Shown piece by piece: positions 1-11,741 of a stretch of 64,000 bases of DNA (the stretch's first letter is position 1; each line of letters begins with the position of its first letter). The notes under the pieces are model-generated. The model worked only from the letters and a program-made list of their open reading frames with translations, had not been told where the DNA came from and did no database searches. The DNA is from Cinnamomum chago (taxonomy: Eukaryota; Streptophyta; Magnoliopsida; Laurales; Lauraceae): the NCBI GenBank assembly GCA_038049695.1, contig CP142453.1, positions 116,476,001-116,540,000 of the forward strand. The letters are read 5' to 3'. Position numbers and translations under genes: made by a program.

Positions 1-2283
1 GTTGGGTAGGAGAGACTACTCACTCTAGTTAGTTAGTTAGTTCGGGGGACTTTTTGTTACGGTGTATTTGTGTGACAAGAGGACTCCACATTAGAAAGAA
101 AAATATTATCATTTCTTGTGCAGTTCGTTGTATCCTTATTTTGTGCAATACATTAAGAGGATTTAGATTTCTTATGATAAAGGTAGGAATAGGGTTGTTT
201 ATGGGCAGGGCTGAGAAATATCTAGATCTAGCCTAACTTACATGGTCCCTAGCCCGGCTCGACATTATAAGAAAATGAAAAGCTACCTTAATGTCTTTAC
301 TTGTAGCTCAATTGGTGTGTTGGTGTTTGTGCATGTGAAATCTTACCTGTCTGAGTCCTCAGTATTTTAACTCTCGCTTTCATTATTTTTTTAGTCGGGC
401 CGGGCTGAGCTTGGGCTTTATTCCACTATATACAAGCACAGCCCATCTATTAACTGGACCTAAATAAATAAACCAAGCCCGACCCAGGCACAAGAACATA
501 AGGCCCAAGCCAGGGCCAAACCGGGCTGGTCTGGGCTTGGGCCCACCCAGTCCATCAACACCCCTAGGTGGGAATGTAAAATTCCTCTCCATTGGAAATA
601 GAAATCCATGGGTGGGTACGGAAGGACATGGTAGTGACTAGTGGAGCGGAAGACTTTTAGCAAAGATAAGGGTCATTTTTATTAGATATAGGTCTGGGAT
701 TAACCATCTAGTAATACCCCCAACTTGGCCATTTGGCCGTGAGGGAAGAAATGAGGTCAAAATCCAGAAAATGGTTTTCAAAGCTCTTCTCAAATCCATC
801 TAAAAGTGAGAGGTGTTGGACCGTGTGGGCCTGATGGGCCCAACACGATTTGCCCATTCTCTCTCTTTAAAGATGGATAGCGGTTGGAAAAAAAAACTCA
901 ATTCTGGCCTTAGGAGAAGCCACGTCAACTTCTTAGGTCCCATTTGTGAACGTGTTCCTTGAATGTGTGTTTTTGGAAACACACACGTGTCTTTTCAATA
1001 AAATGTGTCCCTTTTTGGAGCCCATTTGTGAACTTGTCTTTTTAAAATTACAGGTGAGCCTTTTCAATAAAATGTGTCTCTTGGGCCCATTTGTGTGGTT
1101 GTGACCCGATTCAAAGGGATGCCTTCCAACTCTATAAATTAAGGTGATTTTCAAAGTTTTTATATAGTATTCAAAATGAGAGCAAAAATGCATGCGAATC
1201 ATTTGTTTTTAAAATGAAACGTGTATGCTGACATGGATTTTGAGGGAAGAAAGATGTTTGATTTTCATAACTTTTTGGTTGATTTAATTTTTTTTTTTTT
1301 TTTGGTTATAACTGGATTTATATAAAATGGATATTAGTTTTAATATGTTATTCAAGTCGCACGAGACTTAACGTGTGTACCCCAAGGGGGCTTCATGCTA
1401 GTAAGCCATAAAGATAAGGTAAAAGTAAATCCCTTATACCAAGCACACGTTTAGCATAATCCGGAGCTGTTTCTCCTGCGTTCATGGTGAAATCCACCCC
1501 TCCTTGGAATGCTATTTATATGGCATGAAAGACTCAATGTGAAACACAGAGAATGAAATACAAAGTAGAAGGGGTCGTGTGAGAAACCATATCGCCGGCT
1601 ATCACCAGCCTCACGGCATTCTCTCTAGATCACGCAGACGCACGCTGGGCTTTCAAGAGGGGCGCACAGGATGGCATAGCCCACTTGCAACCTTGCTGAG
1701 GGCTATAAATCTGCTGGTGTGGGCAATGTCCCAGTTAAAAGAATTTACTGGCTAGGACATCCTATACAATATATTGCCATCAACTGGACAGGAAAGGAGA
1801 GAATGGTTATCTATCACATTCATCACATGAAATGCAGGGGAATGCAATTGCTAGCACCACCTGATGAGCCAGAATTAAACCGCCATAGTCTTGCACTTAT
1901 TTGCTAGATCAATACATCAGCTCCCTTTACGGGAACTATAGGATACTGGACTCCCAACCTGAGCAATCAAACACAGCACAACAGACCCCACACATCATGC
2001 AAAAGAAACAGTGTCAACTGTCAAGGTAGGCCACAGTGGCTCGCACTTCAAGAAGCATATGCAAAAGAAACTGAGTTTTAAACACAACATTCAACTTAAC
2101 AAATACAAGAGGAAGGAACATAGTGAATAAGGCAATTGACCTAAAAAAATCTTGTTTCCAATATTTGCACAGATAAACAAACAGGAGAAACATCTTCACA
2201 TTGGATACATAAAACGCAAGCTATATCTGTTTATGTAGATCATTGAGCTCAACTTAGCAGAAATGAATTTACAACTGTGATTA
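1..2283. other. Gene-free stretch with hAT-like end and duplicated motifs
   Basis: No coding region is supported here. Positions about 395-570 are rich in GGGCCGGGC/GCCCAAGCC motifs and end near 570 in CACCCCTA, which resembles one end of a common plant hAT family; the other end was not found. At 1000-1090 the phrase CTTTTCAATAAAATGTGTC occurs twice about 70 bp apart. The last few hundred bases before 2283 lie downstream of the minus-strand plastid-protein gene and probably include its 3' untranslated region; no polyadenylation site was decided. Confidence 0.4.
305..370 (+). repeat. Possible tRNA-derived SINE head
   Basis: TAGCTCAATTGG at about 305 fits a Pol III A box. A weak B-box-like stretch (CTGTCTGAGTCCTC) follows about 45 bp later, the usual spacing in tRNA-derived SINEs. 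The sequence does not fold into a good cloverleaf, so it is not called a tRNA. No target duplication or 3' tail was identified, so this is a tentative call. Confidence 0.25.
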
Positions 2284-4359
2284 TCATACAGTCATATACT
2301 TAAGAATGGCTGCACGAATCTTCTCCATGAACTCCGCTGCTTGCTTCTGCAAATTAAACCACGCAATGGCTACTAAGTTGAACACATAGCAGAGCCTCCA
2401 TAATCAAAACTGCACTAATGGGACAAATATGAAGCAACCAACAGTCCTCACCTGGTCATTCTTGTGGGCATTAGCTATGTTTTCATCAAGAAGAGCCAAT
2501 AAGGACCTATCAAGCTCATTTCGCTCAACCATATCCAGTAACTGCTAATTAAAGATTATTTTGTTAGTGGAGATATGATTTCATGAGACAGATGTCATAG
2601 GAATTATAAGATCCTTAATCGAAGGTAAGGATATGGAATATGCATAGTGTCCTTGGAGTTGACTGAAAAAATTTAGAGGCCATGGTTTGATTATGAAGAC
2701 TGTTGATCTGATGGGCCCTACAGATAGGCTATAACCTAAAAAAATCTAGCTGAAGATGTCAGCTATACATAATTTGGCTTCCTTTTCAAGTGAATGTGAA
2801 CCTATAAAATATTCTGGTTTTCCCCCTACTACTATGGGATCTTAAAAGCATAAACATGGGAACACTACACAAAAATAAATTGAATCAAAGTCCACACCTG
2901 TGCTATAGGCAATGAGGAGCACTTTATTGAATTGACATTTGTCTATGGTCCAAAAGTATGGTCATGCATAAGGCGAAGGACGGACCACCTAATCTATTTA
3001 TTATTTGCTTCAAGTGATTCCTTATCCACCAACAGAATCCTTCTCTTTATGCCAATTTTAGAAATCCTCCTCCTGTCAGCAAGAAAGCAACCCTTGGATT
3101 CCAAGCAGCATTCCAAAACTCTCAATGAAAGAAACTGTATGCATTGGAAATGTGGGAGGGCAAAGCAGTGCAATGTCTTAGATTCTCCCACTTGTTCCAA
3201 ATAAGCATTCCTTAGGTTAAGATTTGAAATAAGATTTTATTTGAGAAGACAATTCTGTTATCAAAAATGACTTTCAAGGATTCAACAGACCCTTTTCGCA
3301 AAATGCGAGCGATTTATCTCTGTTAGAAAACTTGTTGGCCATGGTCTCCTCGCCTACTAACTTATTTTTGTCAAAGCACCCCCATTTCTATTTCCTATAA
3401 CCTTTATGGGAAGAGTAACCTTACTCATGCAACTCTATATCTTTCCCTTTCTAGTCCTTTAATATCCTACAGAACAATAAAGGAGTAGTGGGAAAAAACT
3501 AAAAACCAAATCTATCTCCCTCTCTCTCAAACACACGCATGCACGTGCAAATATCCTACCTATAACTTGAAGACTTAAGACAAAATTCTACAACCATAAT
3601 GTATGATGCCCACTTTATAGCATGCCGCAAGCTCTACCTTTACAGTAACAGTCTAATTTCACAATTCGCCACAGCACTACCTATCTTCATGAAAATGTAT
3701 TGTGAAGTCACTTATGTACTCAACCATCTCTAGATGATCAGATCTCCTACATGTGACCACAAATTCCTCCAACCTTGCATGTCTCAGTGCTTTCTCTGAA
3801 ACGTTCCACTGATCCATGTCTGAATCACTCTGATACCTTCCAAGTGAGCCCATGGCAGAACTAACATCTAGTTGTTCAACCTCACTTTTCAAGAATTATG
3901 GGCAACTTATCACCTCAAAGAATTGGGGCAAAGCCTGGAGCAGAATTAATGTGAAGAACCTTCATCGAACTTTCTAAGAAAGTCCAAGCAGTCATCACAA
4001 CCTATATCAATCAGGGGTGGACCTAATTTATGCGGACCTGGGTGGTCACCCTAGGTGTGATCCAAAAGGTCTTAAAAGTTGCATGGACCATCCGGTCTTA
4101 AAAGTTGCATGGACCATCTGGTAAAGTTATTGCCCCACCCCAGGTCTCGAAAAATCATAATAGTTTCCTGCTTTCGGTCTAAAAAAAAAAACTTGGAACC
4201 ATTAGCTCAATCGTTCTCCTTTTTCCACTTCAAGCTCAGACAATTCAGCTTTTACACAATAGCATAGCATAAAGGTCCATCCTCTTTCTCTCTCAATCCC
4301 TTCTTTCTTCTATGATTCTCTCCTCTTTCTTCTTGCTCACCTAGATTCACCAACACCAC

Positions 4360-4426
<67 letters not shown>

Positions 4427-7400
4427 CACACACACACACAAATAAGGGGCAGTGATGAGGTTTCTACCTTTGAATCAAATAGATATTGGCCAAATGCCTT
4501 CTTGCAAATGGATTCAAAAAGTACTCCAATTTTTCCCCAAAACATCCTACTTTGGATTTTGTTTGATTTCTTCCTTGGTCTTGAGTTTTAGCAACTTTCT
4601 CTTTTATTTTTTATTAGATTTTCTTGAATTGATTTTTTTCTTTAATCACAATATGATGTTTATAATTATGTTGGTCTCATTTGGTTTCAAATGATAGAGA
4701 AACTCTTAGGAGCTTAAGGAAACAATCAAAGAGGTATTATTTTTGTATGATAATTATTTTACTTCTTTGGAGTTCTCTATAGTTTCTTTATTAGTGTTGT
4801 AGTGTGATTGCTAATTTAATTTCCATCCCATTGATTTGAATAAAGGCTAATTTATTGAGGAAATGGATGTTGTATTTAAAAGGCTTATGTAAGAATTGAG
4901 TGTTAGTATCAGGATATGAGTTCTTTATACTTAATTTGCCAAAAAAATAAAGATCATGTCTTTAAACCATGCAATAAGCGGGGATTATTGGTAGTGGGCA
5001 TTGATTTTGACCTTTTCAACTGGTCATCGTCCGCCCCACCCAAATGAAAATTCTGAGTCCACCACTGACATCAATGAATGTTGATTCTAAATCACACATG
5101 AAAGAATCCCTACCACTAACCTTGTGGTATATACACTGGTAGACTTTACTGTTATATGCCTACTTGAAACCATACATATGAAATCCTTGACTTTCTTATG
5201 AGACTCATTCTCATAACCTTTCAGACAAACCATATACACTCCAACTCGCCATTTAGGAAAGCAATGAGTGCCATAATTATTTGCCCTTGAGAATTGTTAA
5301 AGAGGTTTATTTAGAGTCTATCTCCTCTCTCTATGTGAAACTTTCATCCACTAGCCTTGCCTTCTGCTTTCAACCATTCCTTTCATGCCTGGTTTGGTCT
5401 TTCTTTAAGACCTATTTAAGCTTCACATCCTTTTTGGCAGATCTACTAGATCACAGTCTTCATGATAAATTCACCCACCATAGCATCCATCCATTTCTAC
5501 GGGTCATCAAATCTAAATTTTTGCTCGTATCTTAGCCACATCCTTCGGTTTGTTCATCCTTATAACCCAAGCATGTTTTAAAAACCCAGACAGAAACTGT
5601 GCATTTGTTGGAGGTATGTAACCACCCAGGGGCGGAGCCAGGATTTCATCTTGGGGGGGGCCAAAACTTGAATAAAATTTTATTTCACCAATTATTATAA
5701 CTATCATATTTTAAAGTTTTCTTTTGACATAGTTGTAAGTTCAACCATGAAAATTATATTACGATTCAAGACCAAATTTTACATGAAAATTGAAACCAGT
5801 ATCTATTTGGACATAGTTGTAAGTTCAAGCATGAAAAATATATTACGATTCAAGACTAAATTTTACATGAAAATTGAAACCAATATCTATTCAATCATAA
5901 ATTAGAGAAACACCCTGCCTACACTCCCCCTTGATAATCACTTATCCCAAGTTTGGCACACTAGACCATTGGATTGATAGTGCACTCATTTGAATGATGA
6001 AAACTTATGGGCCGTTGCTTAAGTAGTTATGATGATGATATGAGCCTTTATCCTGTGTGGGTGAGATCTTTCAATTCCCTCAATCCCATCCTCAAGTGGG
6101 CTCCATAAGAACCAGTGCAACTGAGGATCTCAATATGAGATCCTCATCTACAGATATCCTCAGTGAAGCATCTCTGTCCCAAGATGACAAAAATTAATCA
6201 GTCTCTCTCTTCCCCACCTAATGTTGGACTAGGGAGTGATAAATTTTAACTTGCATACCCATGAGTACGTGTGCCTTCACATGGCCAGTTTGACAATGGG
6301 CCATCAAGTCCAGGTGGCTTCAACCATACGTTTCCACTGTCGAGAAGTGGACTCCACCTGAGGAGAACATTGAAAAGTATTTCCGCTGCCCCTAGTAAAA
6401 CCTCCCTCCCACTTCTCAATGTCCACAACCATCCTTCCACAAACTTTCTAAGTCCTCAGTCCTCACCTGATGGTATGTAAGATGCACCATTTCCAGATGT
6501 GTGGTCACTGTGGTGTGGGTGTGGCTCAGTCACTCACATGCCCAACACATGGACTCTAAACTCTTCTAGTTGACTGACATGGTGCACCAGAATCCAATAC
6601 ACAAGGCAGGAGCACTCTCGAACATTCCTGCCTTTTCTCTCCTTCCTTTCCCCCTCCTTATGTTCCTATATACCTTTTCCCACACCTTTGCCAGGGCTGG
6701 ATGGGTTTTAGAAAAAAAAATTCCAAAAACCTGGGGGGGCCCATTTTTGTGTTTTAAAAGGAATTTTCAAAGGTTGCCTGGCCCCCCCAGGCCTCAATAT
6801 GGTTCCGCCTCTGTAACCACCCAAAGATGTGTGGAATCTTACAGAACCTTGATGCATTTCATTCTTATGCATATACTCTTATGGTCCTCCATTTAAGTGT
6901 TAGGATTGTTTGAAATGGATAAATTTTGTGGAATGGCACATCTATAGTGGGGTCCCATCAGATCAAACGTCTGGATTGTCAAACATGAGCTCCACATGTT
7001 CAAAATGTCTCAGATATCCATGAGGTAAGAATCGCATAATATCAACAAAGACTTATATCAAGGAGCAGTCTAGTTGTAACTTTACTTACAGTTGCTTTCT
7101 TATCCTTCGATTGCAATATTTTTGCCAGCCTTTGCTTTGCTAGAATAAGGTTATTTTGCAATTTATCATATGCTTCTGCAAGAAAGATGGAATTACTGCC
7201 GCCATCCTTTTGTTTTTTCAGAGGAGAATAAATACTATTTGGCATCATCTTTGATTCTTTTCGAAAGGCAACAAACCTGTTCCTTCCAGCAGCACCTTTT
7301 GCATTGCTTCCAGCTCGATCAATCTGTCTTCCATATCCTGAAAAATCATCAGAAACAGTCACAAACCATGGTTCTACTCTACCATCTGCAGGACACAGAT

Positions 7401-9410
7401 CAGGTGTCCTGTTCCCAGGAACAGAAAATAAAATATAAGAACCGTACCTCTGTCCTTGAAACAGAAAATCTAAGTTGTCCCAGTTCGTTCTGTAGGTGAG
7501 TGAAAAACTCCTCATTTAATCTGAAACATATTAAAGTAACAGGTAGAAGTCTCAATAACACATTCAATTTGCAGAGTTGAGGCTATGAAGATGTCTATCA
7601 TGAATCATGATTCATGAATTGTGCCTAGAATCCTCTGTTAAAATGGCAATGCATTTTTCTTCACATATAACTGCTACATTTGGGCAAAGCAATTAAGAAG
7701 GAAAAGTCAACTGTTTCTATCCGATGTTGCAAAAATTTCCACATAGGTCCATTGTTTAAAGCATATGATCCTTCTAACCTAACCACTTTGTTGGCCATCA
7801 AGGATGATTAGATTGCAAAGCAAGATATTCCTTCTCATGTTCTGAACCCAACAAAGTAGATTTATGTCAACCAATGCTTATAAGAAGGTTTATGACACAA
7901 AAGAAGCTTCATAAAGAGTAATATCTAAATGCAAAAATTAAATTATTGATTTTTTCCAGCTTCTAATTCCAATTTATTAAGAAAGATGGAACTCATGACA
8001 CAAATCTATCATTTCTTTGAAGCAAGAAGCGTCCTCATGGGTTGCATGCTAAAACTCTGTTCTTTTGTCACGACAGCACTCCGTAGGGTGATACCAAGAA
8101 AATGCATTGGTAAGTCCAAAAATAAGCTATTCAAATGGGAAAGAAGACAGAGATTACACTGATCAAAATTTAAGATGTCAGTGATGGGAAGATTCCAAGC
8201 ACTCGAACAACCGAACGGGAAGCATTTATGATCAAATATTAGGCTAGTAAACCCACTAAGCTGCTAGATTAATTGTTTCATCCAAAATCTTTTAGGCAAG
8301 TCATAATACCAGTTGTAGTAGGCAAGAAGGTAAAGTCTAGCAATGCTTGAAAAAGAAGAAACATTTGGTCAACATAAATTTGAGACTAGCAATTCTTTGA
8401 AATAAAGGCAATAAAAAAAAAAATGGCCCATTAACCCACCACTCCTTTAAATGTTTACAGGATCATCATTATCATCAACTTAGCCTTTAACCCTTTTGTC
8501 CGGGATCAGCTATAATAAGAGTAACTTAGCCTTCTAACCCTTTTGTCTGGGATCAGCTATAATAAGAGTACTAGCACACAATTATTAAAAACCATGTCAT
8601 GTTATATTTTAACTTTCAGATTGTTTTATAGCATATATGCATAGAGAACAACATTATCATAATGCCCCTCTCTTGGGACAACCTAATGGACCAATGACTT
8701 CACCTAATAACGACCCAAATTGCATTCAGGTTCACATGAGGATTGCTTGTAGAAATGTGCAAGTCAAGTATCAGGAGCATGAAATTCAAAAGAAGAAGAA
8801 GAAAAGTAATGAGAAAAATACCTGGGCCTCAACCTTGAGATCTCATACTCAAGCTCTTGAGCTTCTGTATCAAGAAAATACTCAATCAAACCTGCACATG
8901 TATCCGGCACGACCCGCGACTGTAACACAAGAACTAGACATTAGCAGAAGAAAAAAGAAGAAGAAGAAAGAGAGTGGGGGGAATGAATTGCGCGGAATTG
9001 CCTGACGAAGAGCACGGCGACGCTCTTTTTCCTCTCGTACTTGGCGAGCAAAGGCTTCCCTGGCATCAGCGTCCTTCTCAAGGCGCCTTTGGAACTCTCT
9101 GCGAGCAATGTGGCCAGTTTGAGGGGGCCCTAATATGCCTTCTGGATCCTTCCTTTGCACAAAGACAAGTCAAGACAACAAGAAATATGCACTTGAATTG
9201 AATTCATACCAATGAATATGAAATCTGAACTTTGCTTGCAGATATGTACACATATATATCTATAGAGAGGGGGGAGTTTTAATTAGAAATGAAGTTAATA
9301 CGTACCCATCCAATACAGGAGATTCTGGGGGTTGAGGGGAAGCTACTTGTGGATCTCCTAGTGCGACCTATTGATCTTCCGCACGGGATCCCCATGCTGA
9401 GAGAGGCCAT
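2284..9410 (-). CDS. Plastid-targeted helix-rich protein, 8 exons, 240 aa
   Basis: Rebuilt by hand from splice sites and phase on the minus strand. Exons are 9410-9306, 9148-9002, 8919-8822, 7520-7448, 7337-7277, 7175-7090, 2541-2452 and 2346-2284 (stop TGA 2286-2284). All phases agree and the join gives 240 residues without a stop. An in-frame TAA lies three codons before the ATG at 9410, which supports the start. Residues 1-35 are rich in Ser, Arg and Thr and poor in acidic residues, as in a chloroplast transit peptide (inferred). From residue 36 the protein is charged and helical: a basic heptad-like stretch (RREFQRRLEKDADAREAFAR), then LIEYFLDTEAQELEYEI, EDRLIELEAM, LLDMVERNELDRSLLALL and a C-terminal helix ending KYMTV. 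No enzyme motif or membrane segment is visible. I do not recognise the family with certainty. Intron 2 uses a GC donor and intron 6 (4.5 kb) holds two hAT elements. Function is unknown. Confidence 0.85.
4012..5067. mobile_element. Non-autonomous hAT-type element, 1.06 kb
   Basis: Starts CAGGGGTGGAC and ends in GTCCACCACTG, an imperfect terminal inverted repeat. It is flanked by ATATCAAT (4004-4011) and ACATCAAT (5068-5075), an 8-bp target duplication with one mismatch. The 8-bp duplication and the CAG...CTG ends are typical of hAT. No transposase frame is present. It carries a (TC)n microsatellite at 4363-4423 followed by (AC)n at 4427-4440, and a short duplicated phrase GCATGGACCATC at about 4080 and 4108. 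Confidence 0.75.
4363..4440. repeat. (TC)n then (AC)n compound microsatellite
   Basis: About 61 bp of uninterrupted TC dinucleotides pass through TATA into about 14 bp of AC. It lies inside the hAT element at 4012-5067 and is probably highly variable in length. Confidence 0.95.
5627..6813. mobile_element. Non-autonomous hAT-type element, 1.19 kb
   Basis: Left end CAGGGGCGGAGCCAGG and right end GGTTCCGCCTCTG form inverted termini. A perfect 8-bp target duplication TAACCACC flanks it (5619-5626 and 6814-6821). This is the classic layout of a deleted hAT element. No transposase is visible. It holds an 84-bp tandem duplication at 5726-5892 and lies in intron 6 of the plastid-protein gene. Confidence 0.85.
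5726..5892. repeat. 84-bp tandem duplication inside a hAT element
   Basis: The unit beginning GACATAGTTGTAAGTTCAA occurs at 5726 and again at 5810. The two copies differ at only a few positions, so the duplication is recent relative to the element or is kept homogeneous. Confidence 0.85.
8920..9001 (-). other. 82-bp GC-AG intron 2 of the plastid-protein gene
   Basis: Exon 2 ends CGTCAG and is followed by GCAATT, not GT. The 3' end has a branch-point-like TGCTAATG, a CT-rich tract and TTACAG. No GT near the exon end keeps phase, whereas the GC donor joins Gln to SRVVPDT in frame. GC-AG introns are a small known minority of U2-type introns. Confidence 0.75.
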
Positions 9411-11736
9411 CGCTCCTTAGACTCAACAGTCTGTCCTCCCAACTCCGCTGTGGAAACTGGAAGCTCTCTCTCTCTCTCTCAAAATGTTTTCGATAAGATG
9501 CTATCCGTTTAATTCCACCAACTGTTTGGATTTATTCAGGGGGGATTTACAAAGAAACCCCTTCATTTCCGTTTGTTTGTAAGGGGTTATTTTTACCCTT
9601 TACCCATATGATTGGAAATTTTTTTACATATGTAACTGTTACACATGTCTAACCCATTACTATGTTTGAAAATATAATTATTTTCATGTGTCAAAGAATA
9701 TATCTAAGAGTGTTAAGTGTAACGTTGGTTTTTCTTTACAAATTTCTCAAATCTCATAAAAAAAATTAAGATAAGAAGTTTTGCTTCCGACGTATTTTTA
9801 GCAACGTCATTTCAAATCTTGATTTAGGAGCTCATGGAGATACATAAATAAACTTTATACATGATTTATGGGATGTGTTTCACAAATTTCTCAAAATCCA
9901 AAAAAAGCTAACACAAGAATTTTTTTCGCGTAGGACTCAAATCAGGGTAAGCTAATTAAATATCACCATGTGTACTTGCTTTTTCATATAATACCATGCA
10001 TAAATCACATTATTAACTTAGGGTGTATAAATCTTCATGCAAAAATAATATCATTTACATGCTATTTTTACAACTCATTTATACATTACATATGTAGATA
10101 TGTCCAAACATGCATAACCATTATGTATGCATATGTAAAAGATCGTAAACAAACAACCTCTAAGTTCCTATTAAAAAAATATTTCTAAACAATGGCTCAC
10201 GTTCAAAGCTATTTTTTAATTAAATCACAGCAGCAAGTGAAGGCTGTAGCACCTATATAGAATTTAGATAGAGTTTTACTTTTTAGTCACTCGGGCATTT
10301 GTCTGGCACAAAGAGTAGTAAATGTGGAGTTAAAGTAGGAATGTGTTATATCATTTTTTTCACTTTACTATATTTGGATGAAAAAAAAAAACACAAAGTG
10401 AAAATGTGAACTTATGATGTGACCCCACTAATCTTTTACTACTTCAAAACCCTACATTTTTATTGTGCGATATAATAAAGGTAAAGTGGATGTCACATCA
10501 TGTAAAAGATAAATGTAAAGTATAATGAAGTAAAAGTAGATGTGTAGTAAAATATTTGTTTGGATTATGTGAGGCAAAGTAAAGGTGAGGATGAGAGAGA
10601 GAGAGAGAGCGCGTCTGTGTGTGTATTTAAAAAGCATTTTTTAAATATTCATTTAAATTCATACAGTTTTGAAGTTAAAAACAAGTAACATATGATGATT
10701 TTATTTCGTTAGAGATTCACATCATGAGATTACTTTTCCACTTCACCTTTTTCAACTAAACAAGCAGGTGCAAACCAAGGAATTCTTCCTTGTGGGGCCA
10801 CTATGTAGAAAGGAATTTCTTAGAGGGCACATATAATGAATGCGTGTAATTTTCAAAATATATAAGAGATTTTTGAAATCTTCGGAGGGCCATATGTAAA
10901 AAATCATAATATTTTCCAAAAGTTAAAAGAGTTTTCAGAAAATATCCTAAATGCTTATTTTTGGTAATGAGGGGAACCCCCTATTTGGGTCCCATTTTCC
11001 ATCCTTCCGCATATCTATAAAAACTTTGATCGGGCATGATTTTGATCCGTCATGTAAGATTGTCAACTTCAATATGTCGTTGGAAAGGGGTTTCAGAGTG
11101 TATATTCGTAGGCTCCAAGATCACCCCAATTCAACCTATATTGAAAGAGATGTGAGCCCTAAAAGTTTAATGGTCAACTTTTTTAAGGGGTAAGCTATGT
11201 TGTGCACCGAAAAAAGGTTCCATAGTGTAGATTTTAGGGTTTTTGGGATGTGGGGGTGCATTCCCAACCCCAACTCAACATTTGTTTTACCATTTTTGTG
11301 ATTTTTAATTTATTTTGACCTAGAGCGTCGTACCCCCATTAGATTGCGGTGTTTTTTTTCTGCCCGTCCTAGTCTTTTATTCTATGATCTTGATGCAACT
11401 TATGTCATTTTCTTCATTTTAGAGCCCTTGACTTGTTTTTTTTATAATCTTTTGACTTGAGAAAGTCATTTTTCTCGATTCTTCATTTTTCATGGAATCT
11501 TTAGTTTTTAATGGAAATGTATTTTCCATACTTGTTTGAGATTCTTTTTCCTGCTTTTTTTTTTATCAAATTTGTGTGTCCACAGAAGTGAGTATTCATT
11601 TTAAATCAATAGAAATTCAATAAGTGTGTTCATTAATGTGCTTCACAAATCGCTCATGAGTTTTGAGTCTAAGAGTATTTGGACCCATCGAGATATGGTA
11701 GTTCAAATTTGGATTGATTAGAGGTTTTCTAAGTCC
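9411..11736. other. Promoter side of plastid-protein gene and gene-free DNA
   Basis: A short CT microsatellite at 9467-9480 lies about 60 bp upstream of the minus-strand start codon, probably in the 5' untranslated region. The rest to 11736 is AT-rich with homopolymer A/T runs and a GA repeat near 10595-10610. The short frames at 9970-10188 and 10951-11193 show no recognisable domain. No clear transposon ends were found. Confidence 0.5.
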
Positions 11737-11741
11737 AAATT

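Larger units (their letters stand above)
2542..7089 (-). other. 4.5-kb intron 6 of the plastid-protein gene
   Basis: Lies between the ACT|GTAAGT donor (exon ends at 7090) and the TTAGCAG acceptor (exon starts at 2541). More than half of it is two hAT-type elements (4012-5067 and 5627-6813). Small open frames inside it (for example 2932-3204 and 3677-3892) have no recognisable features and lie in intron sequence, so they are not called. Confidence 0.8.

Noticed and set aside
7042..7515. 157-codon minus-strand open frame taken as one gene
   Set aside because: It reads through three exons and two introns of the plastid-protein gene, partly in the wrong frame. Splice sites and phase give a better, longer model.
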